IMG/VR virus record: IMGVR_UViG_3300008108_000039
Coordinates: 1 to 64,000 of that record
From: a virus
Reading direction: 5' to 3' (one strand)
Length of the DNA: 64,000 bases
In this document: positions 23,584 through 29,283 of the stretch, piece after piece
How the letters are laid out: each line of letters starts with the position of its first letter
Position numbering within the stretch: the stretch's first letter is position 1
Position numbers and translations under genes: made by a program
Notes under the pieces: generated by a model
What the model was told of the DNA's origin: nothing
The model's database searches: none
Seen by the model: the letters and a program-made list of their open reading frames with translations, nothing else

Positions 23584-23639
23584 ATTAGTGCTATTATAGC
23601 CATTGTTTTTAGTTTTTATTTTTCGTAGTCTTTATATAA

Positions 23640-23728
23640 ACGTAGGGTTGCAACCCCTAACTGCCTAAGTGTCATACACCTCCTGCTTGGACATTTATAT
23701 TGCGTCTAACCAATTTCGCCACCTGACT
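23640..23728 (-). pseudogene. Decayed tRNA-like sequence
   Basis: The 5' half is tRNA-like (AGTCAGG TG GCG-AAATTGGTTAGA-CGC) and almost repeats the 5' end of the tRNA-like sequence at 23239-23334. There is a T-arm-like TAGGG-GTTGCAA-CCCTA, but the 3' acceptor does not pair and no anticodon arm forms. Confidence 0.45.
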
Positions 23729-23735
23729 ATCTTAG

Positions 23736-23807
23736 AAGCCTCGGAGGAACTCGAATCCCCAACGTTCTCCTTAGAAGGGAGACATTCTTCCATTGAATTA
23801 CGAGGCC
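23736..23807 (-). tRNA. tRNA-Arg(UCU)
   Basis: Acceptor GGCCTCG/CGAGGCT, anticodon stem TCTCC/GGAGA with loop CTTCTAA, T-arm GGGGA-TTCGAGT-TCCTC. Confidence 0.9.
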
Positions 23808-23812
23808 AAATG

Positions 23813-23884
23813 AGCAGGTAGTCAGAATCGAACTGACATCTCGAGTTTGGAAGACTAGAGCACTAACCGTTGTGCTATACCTGC
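23813..23884 (-). tRNA. tRNA-Gly(UCC), first copy
   Basis: Acceptor GCAGGTA/TACCTGC, anticodon loop CTTCCAA on stem CTAGT/ACTCG (one mismatch), T-arm GTCAG-TTCGATT-CTGAC. Confidence 0.88.
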
Positions 23885-23890
23885 AATTCA

Positions 23891-23968
23891 AAGACAAACC
23901 TCGGCCTTGTATACCGACTTGGAAACCCTTTAGCTAGCCACTAACACTGATTGTAGTCTATTTGTCTT
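23891..23968 (-). other. Folded inter-tRNA spacer (8-bp closing stem)
   Basis: AAGACAAA/TTTGTCTT closes a 78-nt unit with a D-like ACT/AGT and a TCGG/CCGA hairpin. It has tRNA size but no valid anticodon or T-loop. One of several such closed spacers. Confidence 0.5.
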
Positions 23969-23972
23969 TTTG

Positions 23973-24056
23973 AGCCGAGCAAGAGATTCGAACTCTCAGT
24001 GGACTTTCGTCGCCTGCTTACAAGGCAGGTGCAATCAACCATTATGCGAACTCGGC
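23973..24056 (-). tRNA. tRNA-Thr(UGU) with extended variable arm
   Basis: Acceptor GCCGAGT/GCTCGGC, anticodon stem CCTGC/GCAGG with loop CTTGTAA, T-arm GAGAG-TTCGAAT-CTCTT. The variable region is about 15 nt with a GAC-GAAA-GTC hairpin, unusual for a threonine tRNA. Confidence 0.85.
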
Positions 24057-24064
24057 ATTATTTG

Positions 24065-24133
24065 TAGCGTATACTAGTGTCGATCTAGTCTAAAATCGGA
24101 TATGAGCCAATTTTGGTCGCCGGACCATACGCC
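24065..24133 (-). tRNA. tRNA-Met(CAU)-like, small D-arm
   Basis: Acceptor GGCGTAT/ATACGCT, compact D-region GGTC-CGGC-GACC, anticodon stem ATTGG/CCGAT with loop CTCATAT, T-arm ACTAG-ATCGACA-CTAGT. 69 nt. CAU could also serve as an isoleucine tRNA after modification. Confidence 0.65.
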
Positions 24134-24137
24134 AAGT

Positions 24138-24274
24138 AAAACACTGCTGGGATACCCGTCTCGTCCCAATCTTAACGGCTTTATTGAAGTTTTATGATGC
24201 ATCGGCCGAGGGTGATACTGCTTTTATTCTCATTCGGTTTGTCGACAACCAGCCTGAGAGTCAGTCAGTGTTTT
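24138..24274 (-). other. Folded inter-tRNA spacer (9-bp closing stem)
   Basis: AAAACACTG (24274-24266) pairs with CAGTGTTTT (24146-24138). Inside are TTGGGA/TCCCAG and a self-complementary GTCGAC hairpin. No coding potential. Confidence 0.5.
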
Positions 24275-24276
24275 GT

Positions 24277-24348
24277 TGCGGTGGGCTAGATTCGAACTAG
24301 CGATTTTGACCTTATGAGAGTCACGAGATGACCACTTCTCTACCCCGC
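24277..24348 (-). tRNA. tRNA-Met(CAU)
   Basis: Anticodon stem TGACT/GGTCA with loop CTCATAA, T-arm GCTAG-TTCGAAT-CTAGC. The acceptor GCGGGGT/CCACCGC has mismatches. Lacks the three G-C pairs of initiator tRNA, so an elongator is likely. Confidence 0.8.
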
Positions 24349-24360
24349 AATATAAGTTTG

Positions 24361-24433
24361 TAGTGATGACGAGACTCGAACTCGTAACCTCGATGGTATA
24401 AGCATCTTGCGCTGACCATTGCGCCACATCACC
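24361..24433 (-). tRNA. tRNA-Ile(UAU)
   Basis: Acceptor GGTGATG/CATCACT, anticodon arm GATG-CTTATAC-CATC giving UAU, T-arm ACGAG-TTCGAGT-CTCGT. Reads the AUA codon, frequent in A+T-rich phage genes. Confidence 0.88.
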
Positions 24434-24443
24434 AAATTTAAAT

Positions 24444-24508
24444 AACTACTTACTCTATATAACCACCATCCACGTCATGCGCTGGTTGAGCTCAGCCAGC
24501 AAGTAGTT
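24444..24508 (-). other. Folded inter-tRNA spacer (8-bp closing stem)
   Basis: AACTACTT (24508-24501 region) and AAGTAGTT close a 65-nt unit holding a CTGG/CCAG hairpin. No anticodon or T-loop. Confidence 0.5.
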
Positions 24509-24516
24509 TGTTTAAG

Positions 24517-24590
24517 CCGGAACAACGGGATTCGAACCCGTACCGCACACCGTGACAAGGTGGCATTGTAAACCATTCAACCATGCTCCG
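24517..24590 (-). tRNA. tRNA-Asp(GUC)
   Basis: Acceptor CGGAGCA/TGTTCCG, anticodon loop TTGTCAC on stem CCACC/GGTGT, T-arm ACGGG-TTCGAAT-CCCGT, discriminator G. Confidence 0.88.
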
Positions 24591-24594
24591 GAAT

Positions 24595-24698
24595 AAAGTA
24601 AGAAAGTTCATTACGTCTAACAAACCAGTGTTTCTACTTTGGCTCAATCGAATTATGATCACTTCACGATGTGTTGCATTTCGTCTACTTCTTACTTT
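24595..24698 (-). other. Folded inter-tRNA spacer (10-bp closing stem)
   Basis: AAAGTAAGAA (24698-24689) pairs with TTCTTACTTT (24604-24595), enclosing about 84 nt with further short helices. Lies exactly between tRNA-Asp and tRNA-Glu. Confidence 0.5.
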
Positions 24699-24699
24699 G

Positions 24700-24771
24700 T
24701 ACTCCCGACGAGAATCGAACTCGCATTTTCAGATCGAAAATCTGACATCCTAACCATTAGATGACAGGAGC
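24700..24771 (-). tRNA. tRNA-Glu(UUC)
   Basis: Acceptor GCTCCTG/CGGGAGT, anticodon stem TCAGA/TCTGA with loop TTTTCGA, T-arm GCGAG-TTCGATT-CTCGT. Confidence 0.92.
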
Positions 24772-24789
24772 GTAATGATGAAAGAATAT

Positions 24790-24866
24790 TGGTACAGTTT
24801 CAGCCGGAATTGAACCGGAAAGTTTAAACCAAAATTAAATGCCCACCATGGGCGCGAAGTAACTGT
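24790..24866 (-). tRNA. tRNA-Gln(UUG), divergent copy with encoded CCA
   Basis: Acceptor ACAGTT/AACTGT followed by ACCA, anticodon stem TTTAA/TTAAA with loop TTTTGGT, T-loop TTCAATT on CCGG/CCGG. Two bases seem extra between T-stem and acceptor. Possibly weakly functional, since a cleaner Gln(UUG) lies at 25947. Confidence 0.65.
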
Positions 24867-24887
24867 GGTCCTTACTATTCATCAATG

Positions 24888-24973
24888 TGGGAGTAACAGG
24901 AATCGAACCTGTACCTCTGCAGGCTGCGGTTTTACAGACCGTGGTGGCTAAAGCCAGTATCCACCTTACTCCC
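24888..24973 (-). tRNA. tRNA-Tyr(GUA)
   Basis: Acceptor GGGAGTA/TACTCCC, anticodon stem ACGGT/ACCGC region with loop CTGTAAA, class II variable arm, T-arm ACAGG-TTCGATT-CCTGT. Confidence 0.92.
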
Positions 24974-25010
24974 AATTTGTAGAAGAATGCTTAGAAAAGT
25001 TTGTTTTGGT

Positions 25011-25079
25011 TGTAAATGCGGGACTCAAACCCACGCGTTTTTCTTGGAAGGAAAATGATCTATCTCTGATCTAATTTAC
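25011..25079 (-). tRNA. tRNA-Gly(UCC), second divergent copy
   Basis: Acceptor GTAAAT/ATTTAC, D-arm GATC-AGAGATA-GATC without the usual GG, anticodon stem TTTTC/GAAAA with loop CTTCCAA, T-arm GTGGG-TTTGAGT-CCCGC. The gene is bracketed by two extra nested helices in the flanks (GAAAAGTT/AACTTTTC and TTGTAGA/TCTACAA, at 24977-25108). Confidence 0.65.
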
Positions 25080-25109
25080 GAAGTAACTTTTCAATTTACT
25101 ATCTACAAT

Positions 25110-25235
25110 AATTTTGCTGAGAATGACTAGAAGAGTTGTTTTTCAATTTAGATTTACAAGTCTACGAAGTAACTCTATCTATAACTACAGCATTTGTATT
25201 TTCAAAGATCTTTTATTCTTATTTTTCTTATACAT
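25110..25235 (-). ncRNA. Leader RNA related to the Ro60-adjacent RNA
   Basis: Immediately behind the promoter at 25236-25259. Contains AGATCTTTGA, AATGCTGTAGTTATAG (25194-25179) and GAGTTACTTCG (25175-25165), all shared in the same order with 21060-21370. No tRNA or gene is visible in it. Confidence 0.5.
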
Positions 25236-25259
25236 TAAATATACAATAAAAATTTTGCC
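25236..25259 (-). promoter_or_regulatory. Promoter-like element inside the tRNA array
   Basis: GGCAAAAT (25259-25252), 8 nt, TATATTTA (25243-25236). Would drive the left half of the tRNA array and the leader RNA. Confidence 0.7.
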
Positions 25260-25275
25260 AAAAGATATTTTTTTG

Positions 25276-25347
25276 CGCTTTCGGAGAATTACGATATCTC
25301 GGCCTCGAATTTAACAAATTCTTGCTCTGCCTCTGAGCTACGAAAGC
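25276..25347 (-). tRNA. tRNA-Asn(GUU)
   Basis: Acceptor GCTTTCG/CGAAAGC, anticodon stem AGAAT/ATTCG (one mismatch) with loop TTGTTAA, T-arm with loop ATCGTAA, discriminator G. Confidence 0.88.
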
Positions 25348-25352
25348 GAATG

Positions 25353-25425
25353 TGGAGATACCAAGACTCGAACTTGGATTACCTGAGTATCAGTCAGGCG
25401 TGATAAACCATTCTACTATATCTCC
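25353..25425 (-). tRNA. tRNA-Ile(GAU)
   Basis: Acceptor GGAGATA/TATCTCC, anticodon stem CCTGA/TCAGG with loop CTGATAC, T-arm CCAAG-TTCGAGT-CTTGG. Confidence 0.92.
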
Positions 25426-25429
25426 ATGG

Positions 25430-25462
25430 GGTCCGATACTAGCTTTCCATCACACTCGGACC
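25430..25462 (-). other. Spacer hairpin
   Basis: Seven-base-pair stem GGTCCGA/TCGGACC with a 19-nt loop between tRNA-Ile(GAU) and tRNA-Ser(GCU). Confidence 0.45.
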
Positions 25463-25486
25463 AAGATGTGCGTCATACTAGGTTTG

Positions 25487-25572
25487 CGGAGAGCATTGTA
25501 TCGAAACAAATACCGTGTTAGGGTACCACTCGCTTAGCAGGCGGTGACAGCAACCTTACTGTTTTACTCTCC
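25487..25572 (-). tRNA. tRNA-Ser(GCU)
   Basis: Acceptor GGAGAGT/GCTCTCC, anticodon loop CTGCTAA on a stem with two mismatches, class II variable arm, T-loop TTCGATA. Discriminator G, as in serine tRNAs. Confidence 0.82.
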
Positions 25573-25633
25573 ATTTTGGCAGTTTTTAATTCATATCGAG
25601 GGAAGGAGATACCAGCTCCAAAACTCGGAAGGT

Positions 25634-25706
25634 GGGTGTAAGAACGGTATCGAACCGTCTTCCCTGGCTCCACAAACCAGTGCATCACCTTAATGCTTCA
25701 AACACC
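25634..25706 (-). tRNA. tRNA-His(GUG)
   Basis: Anticodon stem CTGGT/GCCAG with loop TTGTGGA, T-arm GACGG-TTCGATA-CCGTT, acceptor GGTGTTT/TTACACC. C73 is typical of histidine tRNA. One extra base between T-stem and acceptor. Confidence 0.85.
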
Positions 25707-25712
25707 ATGTAA

Positions 25713-25774
25713 AGAGAATCAGAACACACAATACGGATGAATTCTATGTTCCCGGACATTGCTGGTAATTCTCT
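25713..25774 (-). other. Folded inter-tRNA spacer (7-bp closing stem)
   Basis: AGAGAAT/ATTCTCT closes about 48 nt between tRNA-His and tRNA-Ser(UGA). Confidence 0.45.
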
Positions 25775-25777
25775 CTG

Positions 25778-25861
25778 TGGAGAGTGACGGACTCGAACCC
25801 CCACGCCGTGTTACCGACTTCACTGTTTTCAAGACAGCTAACTACTCCTTTAGGACTCTCC
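25778..25861 (-). tRNA. tRNA-Ser(UGA)
   Basis: Acceptor GGAGAGT/ACTCTCC, anticodon stem GCTGT/ACAGT with loop CTTGAAA, long variable arm, T-loop TTCGAGT. Confidence 0.88.
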
Positions 25862-25866
25862 TTATT

Positions 25867-25945
25867 AAACATATCACCTGTTCTACGCACATTTTTACTT
25901 TAGTTTATATCAGCTAAAGTGCCGTGCCAGCTACGAACTATGTTT
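25867..25945 (-). other. Folded inter-tRNA spacer (nested hairpin)
   Basis: AAACATA/TATGTTT, then GTTC/GAAC, GCAC/GTGC and CTTTAG/CTAAAG stack in order to a single loop. 79 nt, tRNA-sized, but no T-loop. Confidence 0.55.
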
Positions 25946-25946
25946 G

Positions 25947-26017
25947 ATGCCACAGAAGGGGTCGAACCTTCAACAAGAGAGCCAAAATCTCTTATGTTAC
26001 CATTACACTATGTGGCA
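25947..26017 (-). tRNA. tRNA-Gln(UUG)
   Basis: Acceptor TGCCACA/TGTGGCA, anticodon stem AGAGA/TCTCT with loop TTTTGGC, T-arm GAAGG-TTCGACC-CCTTC. Confidence 0.92.
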
Positions 26018-26025
26018 GTGTGTTG

Positions 26026-26097
26026 AGCAGCAAAAGAATTTCGAAATCTCAACCTTCACATTGGCAATGTGACGCTCTGCCTTTGAGCTATTGCTGC
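26026..26097 (-). tRNA. tRNA-Gly(GCC)
   Basis: Acceptor GCAGCAA/TTGCTGC, anticodon stem TCACA/TGTGA with loop TTGCCAA, T-loop TTCGAAA. Confidence 0.92.
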
Positions 26098-26103
26098 TTA
26101 TTG

Positions 26104-26175
26104 TAGAAGATGGGAATTTTGAAATCCCGACCCTCGCCATGTAAGGGCGATGCTCTGCCTCTGAGCTAATCTTCT
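26104..26175 (-). tRNA. tRNA-Val(UAC)
   Basis: Acceptor AGAAGAT/ATCTTCT, anticodon stem TCGCC/GGCGA with loop CTTACAT, T-loop TTCAAAA. Confidence 0.92.
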
Positions 26176-26258
26176 AGATGTCAGCTGTTTAAGGTACAGC
26201 TGCGACTCAAACCTGAAGGTTAGTTATATATTGGAAACCTACCTACAATCTACCGGCG

Positions 26259-26331
26259 TGGAGAAGGTGGAACTCGAATCCACAACCTCATGCTTGCAAA
26301 GCACGTGCTCATCCACTAGAGCTTCATCCCC
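26259..26331 (-). tRNA. tRNA-Ala(UGC)
   Basis: Acceptor GGGGATG/CTTCTCC (one mismatch), anticodon stem CGTGC/GCATG with loop TTTGCAA, T-arm GTGGA-TTCGAGT-TCCAC. The 80-nt gap before tRNA-Val holds only a CAGCTGT/ACAGCTG hairpin. Confidence 0.9.
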
Positions 26332-26337
26332 ATTGTG

Positions 26338-26412
26338 TCGGGTAGAGAGGACTCGAACCTCCACGATGCCTTCGCCCCAAACGAAGTGACCTAGCCATTG
26401 GTCCACTACCCG
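26338..26412 (-). tRNA. tRNA-Pro(UGG)
   Basis: Acceptor CGGGTAG/CTACCCG, anticodon stem CTTCG/CGAAG with loop TTTGGGG, T-arm GGAGG-TTCGAGT-CCTCT. Confidence 0.93.
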
Positions 26413-26428
26413 AAATATTATTCTACCG

Positions 26429-26498
26429 AGGTTAAGGTGAGAATTGAACTCACTCCGTAGATTTTGCAGATCTACCGGCCGCCACGACCAACTTAACC
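26429..26498 (-). tRNA. tRNA-Cys(GCA)
   Basis: Acceptor GGTTAAG/CTTAACC, anticodon stem TAGAT/ATCTA with loop CTGCAAA, T-arm GTGAG-TTCAATT-CTCAC; short D-loop. Confidence 0.9.
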
Positions 26499-26505
26499 TT
26501 ATTCG

Positions 26506-26578
26506 TACTCCCGGACTGACTCGAACAGTCATTACTAGATCCGTAGTCTAGAGTTCTAATCCATTGAACTACAGGAGC
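26506..26578 (-). tRNA. tRNA-Arg(ACG)
   Basis: Acceptor GCTCCTG/CGGGAGT, anticodon stem CTAGA/TCTAG with loop CTACGGA, T-arm GACTG-TTCGAGT-CAGTC. Needs A34-to-inosine editing to read CGU/CGC/CGA. Confidence 0.92.
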
Positions 26579-26588
26579 ATATAACTTG

Positions 26589-26660
26589 CACGCACGTAAG
26601 GACTCGAACCTTCATTTTCGCTTTTGGAGAGCGACGTTCTACCAATTGAACTACGCGCGC
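26589..26660 (-). tRNA. tRNA-Trp(CCA)
   Basis: Acceptor GCGCGCG/CGTGCGT, anticodon stem TCGCT/AGCGA with loop CTCCAAA, T-arm GAAGG-TTCGAGT-CCTTA, discriminator G. Confidence 0.92.
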
Positions 26661-26675
26661 GTTTTTATCAATATG

Positions 26676-27113
26676 TCAAAGATCCTTTAGATAATCTTGT
26701 ATAGTTATATTTTGTTCTTTTTCTAAGTAGTGAAACTCAGAATGACAATTTCTACACAAAGTAATACATTTTTCTATTTCATTCCAAAATTTTTCTTTAC
26801 CTAAATAATAATTACTACTAATATCAAACTTTTTGTTTTTAGGATCTAAATGATGAAAATCTAAAATATACCATCTTTTATCTCCACATTTAGAACAAGT
26901 ACATGTTTTTTTATATTCAACAAAAATGTTTTTCTTTTTCTTAGTTACACTTTTATTTTTTTCTAATTGTATTTCTCTGTTTTCGTAATACCAATCTAAA
27001 TGTTGTTTTTTAGTACATTCACGACAGGCTTTTTGTTTACCATCACTTTGTATTTTATTATTATTAAATTCACTCAGTTCTTTTTGTTGTTTGCATTTAT
27101 TACATATTTTCAT
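26676..27113 (-). CDS. HNH endonuclease
   Basis: An N-terminal zinc knuckle (MKICNKCKQQKELSEF and KACRECTKKQ) is followed by the HNH core: TCSKCGDKRW, ILDFHHLDPKNKKF, ITLCRNCHSEFHY. 145 residues, one compact free-standing nuclease. It interrupts the tRNA array between tRNA-Trp and tRNA-Lys, which fits a mobile homing-type gene. Confidence 0.9.
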   Translation of the reverse strand: MKICNKCKQQKELSEFNNNKIQSDGKQKACRECTKKQHLDWYYENREIQLEKNKSVTKKKKNIFVEYKKTCTCSKCGDKRWYILDFHHLDPKNKKFDISSNYYLGKEKFWNEIEKCITLCRNCHSEFHYLEKEQNITIQDYLKDL

Positions 27114-27176
27114 AATTATTGTTTATAATAAATATATAGCTTTTAATAAATATTACAAATTAAAATACATTTTTTG

Positions 27177-27248
27177 TGCCCCCTACCGGTAACGATCCGA
27201 TCCTGGTATATTAAAAGTATACTGCTTACACCTGTTTGCTAAGAGGGC
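27177..27248 (-). tRNA. tRNA-Lys(UUU)
   Basis: Acceptor GCCCTCT/AGGGGGC, anticodon stem GTATA/TATAC with loop CTTTTAA, T-arm ATCGG-ATCGTTA-CCGGT. Confidence 0.88.
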
Positions 27249-27332
27249 ATTTATTTTGTTCCCTCTTGCTTCAGAGGGACTACTTATGTTTTCGTTTAGT
27301 TGTCTTTCGTTTCATTTTCTTATAGTTTGTGT

Positions 27333-27404
27333 GGTACCCCTCGGTTCCGACCCGAGTCCTGAAGATTTTCAGTCTTCCGCTTCTACCAAGTTAGCTTGAG
27401 CACC
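27333..27404 (-). tRNA. tRNA-Phe(GAA)
   Basis: Acceptor GGTGCTC/GGGTACC, anticodon stem GAAGA/TCTTC with loop CTGAAAA, T-arm CTCGG-GTCGGAA-CCGAG. First tRNA of the array in transcription order. The spacer toward tRNA-Lys has a TCCCTCT/AGAGGGA hairpin. Confidence 0.9.
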
Positions 27405-27409
27405 ATTAA

Positions 27410-27443
27410 AAAAGCCCTGATCTTTTGAACCAGGGCTTTGTAA
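27410..27443 (-). terminator. Rho-independent terminator before the tRNA array
   Basis: AAAGCCCTG and CAGGGCTTT arms with an 11-nt loop, followed by a T-run on the minus strand. Would separate the preceding small-gene operon and RNA from the tRNA array. Confidence 0.88.
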
Positions 27444-27479
27444 TTTTGTTTATATATTTTTAAACATCTATATTACATT

Positions 27480-27570
27480 GCCCGGGTATACTAGGTTTGC
27501 CTTGCACATCCGTATTAATCGAATTAAAGCAATACCCTAGCGCTAACGTACTTCTACGTTCGTTTTGCCA
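27480..27570 (-). ncRNA. Possible small structured RNA
   Basis: The gene-free stretch between the 72-residue gene and the terminator has AACGTA-GAAG-TACGTT, a GGGTAT/ATACCC stem and a TTAA-TTCGA-TTAA hairpin. It could be a 3' untranslated region or an independent RNA ended by the terminator at 27410. Confidence 0.4.
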
Positions 27571-27652
27571 TGTTATTGTATGTAATATGTTTGTTTTCAT
27601 TTGTTGCGTCTATAAATATATACAAATCTTAATTCCCGATAAATATACTAAC

Positions 27653-27871
27653 TTACTTTGCCATCTCCAAAACTACTTCTACTATTTTTGATTCGCTTGC
27701 TGCTTTTACTTCAAAATTCTGTTCTGATCTTTCTGTCAGATGTTTTGTTATAGTAGCTTCTGCTTCAGTTACTGACATTGCGTCTACTAAGTAATTTGAA
27801 CTGTGTTTTTTTAATTTACCGTTTTCGTCTTCTACAGTAAATTGTACTTTTACATTAAAAAATTGTGCCAT
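27653..27871 (-). CDS. DUF4494-like protein, 72 aa
   Basis: The segment NYLVDAMSVTEAEATITKHL matches the conserved heart of DUF4494 proteins, a small family found mainly in Bacteroidota and their phages. This copy is about half the usual length. Function unknown. It is useful as host evidence. Confidence 0.7.
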   Translation of the reverse strand: MAQFFNVKVQFTVEDENGKLKKHSSNYLVDAMSVTEAEATITKHLTERSEQNFEVKAASESKIVEVVLEMAK

Positions 27872-27873
27872 AA

Positions 27874-28107
27874 TTATTGTTGTTTATATGTTTCGTTGTA
27901 GTATTGTTCTGCTTCTGATGAAAACCTATATGGTGACAAGGCAAGTGCAGCTTTTTTTATTTGCTCCTCAAACATTTGATTGGCTTGTTTAAGAATGTCG
28001 TGATGTTTTACAGCATATTCTCCTAAACTTAATTCCTTACTTTCTAATTGAATCAAAAGTTTGCGGTGTTCTTTAGCATACCAATCTACTGCTGTCTGTT
28101 GTATCAT
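27874..28107 (-). CDS. Hypothetical protein, 77 aa
   Basis: Helical, with AVDWYAKEHRKLLIQLESKE and a polar tail ending YNETYKQQ. Shares its first residues MIQQT with the gene upstream. Unknown. Confidence 0.65.
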   Translation of the reverse strand: MIQQTAVDWYAKEHRKLLIQLESKELSLGEYAVKHHDILKQANQMFEEQIKKAALALSPYRFSSEAEQYYNETYKQQ

Positions 28108-28316
28108 TATTTACAATATTTTAATAGTGCGTTAAAGTTTATGAATCCGATTTCTTGTGCGTGTTCCATTGAAAATGTATGTCTTTGTACATCAAGACCT
28201 TTTTCTATAACAACATGAACCATTGAAGAAAAATAATTTACTTCAATTGAAGTGACATGGTGTGTACCAGATAAATTCATACCCCAACATATAGATTTTT
28301 TTGTTTGTTGTATCAT
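28107..28316 (-). CDS. Hypothetical protein, 69 aa
   Basis: Beta-rich by eye (TSIEVNYFSSMVHVVIEKGL). Overlaps its upstream neighbour by 4 nt. Unknown. Confidence 0.65.
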   Translation of the reverse strand: MIQQTKKSICWGMNLSGTHHVTSIEVNYFSSMVHVVIEKGLDVQRHTFSMEHAQEIGFINFNALLKYCK

Positions 28317-28633
28317 AGGTTTACTCCATGTGTCTTTTTCAATATCATATTCGCCTTGTAGTCATATAGGTATGGTCTGTATTTATAGAGTTTATTTGCA
28401 AATTGTGTTCTTGTTTTCATATCTTCATATGATTCATCTTCCATTCTACGTGGAGGACAACTCATAAAATAATCAATATCATCATTGGTTATTTTTTCTT
28501 GATTGGCAAACATCATCATTTTGGTAAATCCAAGAGAACCAATCATAGGCATTCCTGCTCTATAAGCTTCTACAATCTCTTTTGGTAGTTTAAATTCATT
28601 AAATTTTTGTGCTAATTCTGGTCTATTTAACAT
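28313..28633 (-). CDS. Hypothetical protein, 106 aa
   Basis: I place the start at 28633 (MLNRPELAQKFNEFKLPKEI), because the alternative ATG at 28648 directly abuts the -7-like box TATATTTA (28649-28656) and would not be on the transcript. Helical with a conserved-looking MSCPPRRMEDESYEDMKTRT. Unknown. Confidence 0.65.
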   Translation of the reverse strand: MLNRPELAQKFNEFKLPKEIVEAYRAGMPMIGSLGFTKMMMFANQEKITNDDIDYFMSCPPRRMEDESYEDMKTRTQFANKLYKYRPYLYDYKANMILKKTHGVNL

Positions 28634-28648
28634 ATTTTTTATTTGCAT

Positions 28649-28670
28649 TAAATATACAAAAAATTTTGCC
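28649..28670 (-). promoter_or_regulatory. Promoter-like element (GGCAAAAT-N6-TATATTTA)
   Basis: Same two boxes as elsewhere but with a 6-nt spacer: GGCAAAAT 28670-28663 and TATATTTA 28656-28649. Confidence 0.55.
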
Positions 28671-28680
28671 TAAACCAAAA

Positions 28681-29283
28681 TTATATTATTCCTAATGCTC
28701 TCATGTTATCTAAATGTTTTCTTTCATCTACATCCCAAACATGAGGTACAGCTTTAACTTCAGTATTATCTTCAATATGACGTACTTGATCAGGAGTTAA
28801 TGGATCAGCTACTAATAAAAAATAGTCATTATAACACAACAATTCTAAATTATCAAGTAAATAATTAAATTTATTACCATCTTTAAAATTCAACAATAGT
28901 GGTATTTTATAATCAGTTACTCTACGCTCACAAAAACCACAAGTATAACACTCTTCCTTTAAATAACCTTCAGTAATTAATTTTGTTTTGATTTTTTCAG
29001 GAGTAAATGACTCCCATCCAGTACCAGTTTCAATTATAAGTTTAACATTAGGTGATTTTTTTCTATTGGGTAAAAATTTGGGAATACCCTTACCACATTG
29101 GTTTTTATGAGAATCAAATAATGTAGGAGAATTAATATCATTTTCATCCACTCTAAATAACTTAGCAAATGGTTTGTAATGTTGATATGAACATCCTAGA
29201 TATTTTGCAGCAGCTCGATTAGATTTTGTAAATCGCATTGCTCGCAATATATCTTCTTTACTTAGTGGCTTTGGTTGACGCAT
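28681..29283 (-). CDS. HTH plus degenerate HNH-like protein, 200 aa
   Basis: The N-terminal helix-turn-helix MRFTKSNRAAAKYLGCSYQH resembles the HTH of the HNH nuclease at 19188-19655. The middle has a Cys pair (ECYTCGFCERR) and an HNH-like fold outline (LLNFKDGNKFNYLLDNLELL, then CYNDYF), but the catalytic His of the DH motif and the second Cys pair are missing. It may have kept DNA binding and lost cleavage. C-terminal 50 residues have no counterpart. Confidence 0.65.
   Translation of the reverse strand: MRQPKPLSKEDILRAMRFTKSNRAAAKYLGCSYQHYKPFAKLFRVDENDINSPTLFDSHKNQCGKGIPKFLPNRKKSPNVKLIIETGTGWESFTPEKIKTKLITEGYLKEECYTCGFCERRVTDYKIPLLLNFKDGNKFNYLLDNLELLCYNDYFLLVADPLTPDQVRHIEDNTEVKAVPHVWDVDERKHLDNMRALGII

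Noticed and set aside
25430-25462. Y RNA based on a GGTCCGA string
   Set aside because: The string matches a stretch of animal Y RNAs, but the hairpin is only 33 nt, lies between two tRNAs and lacks the Ro60-binding bulge layout.
24230-26532. Minus-strand frames inside the tRNA array (24230-24427, 26239-26532)
   Set aside because: Both overlap clear tRNA genes and have no homology-like features.
23591-26660. CRISPR array
   Set aside because: The repeated GGTTCGA-type strings are T-arms of tRNAs; there are no equal repeats with unique spacers.
28313-28648. Start codon at 28648
   Set aside because: It abuts the -7-like box and could not be on the transcript.
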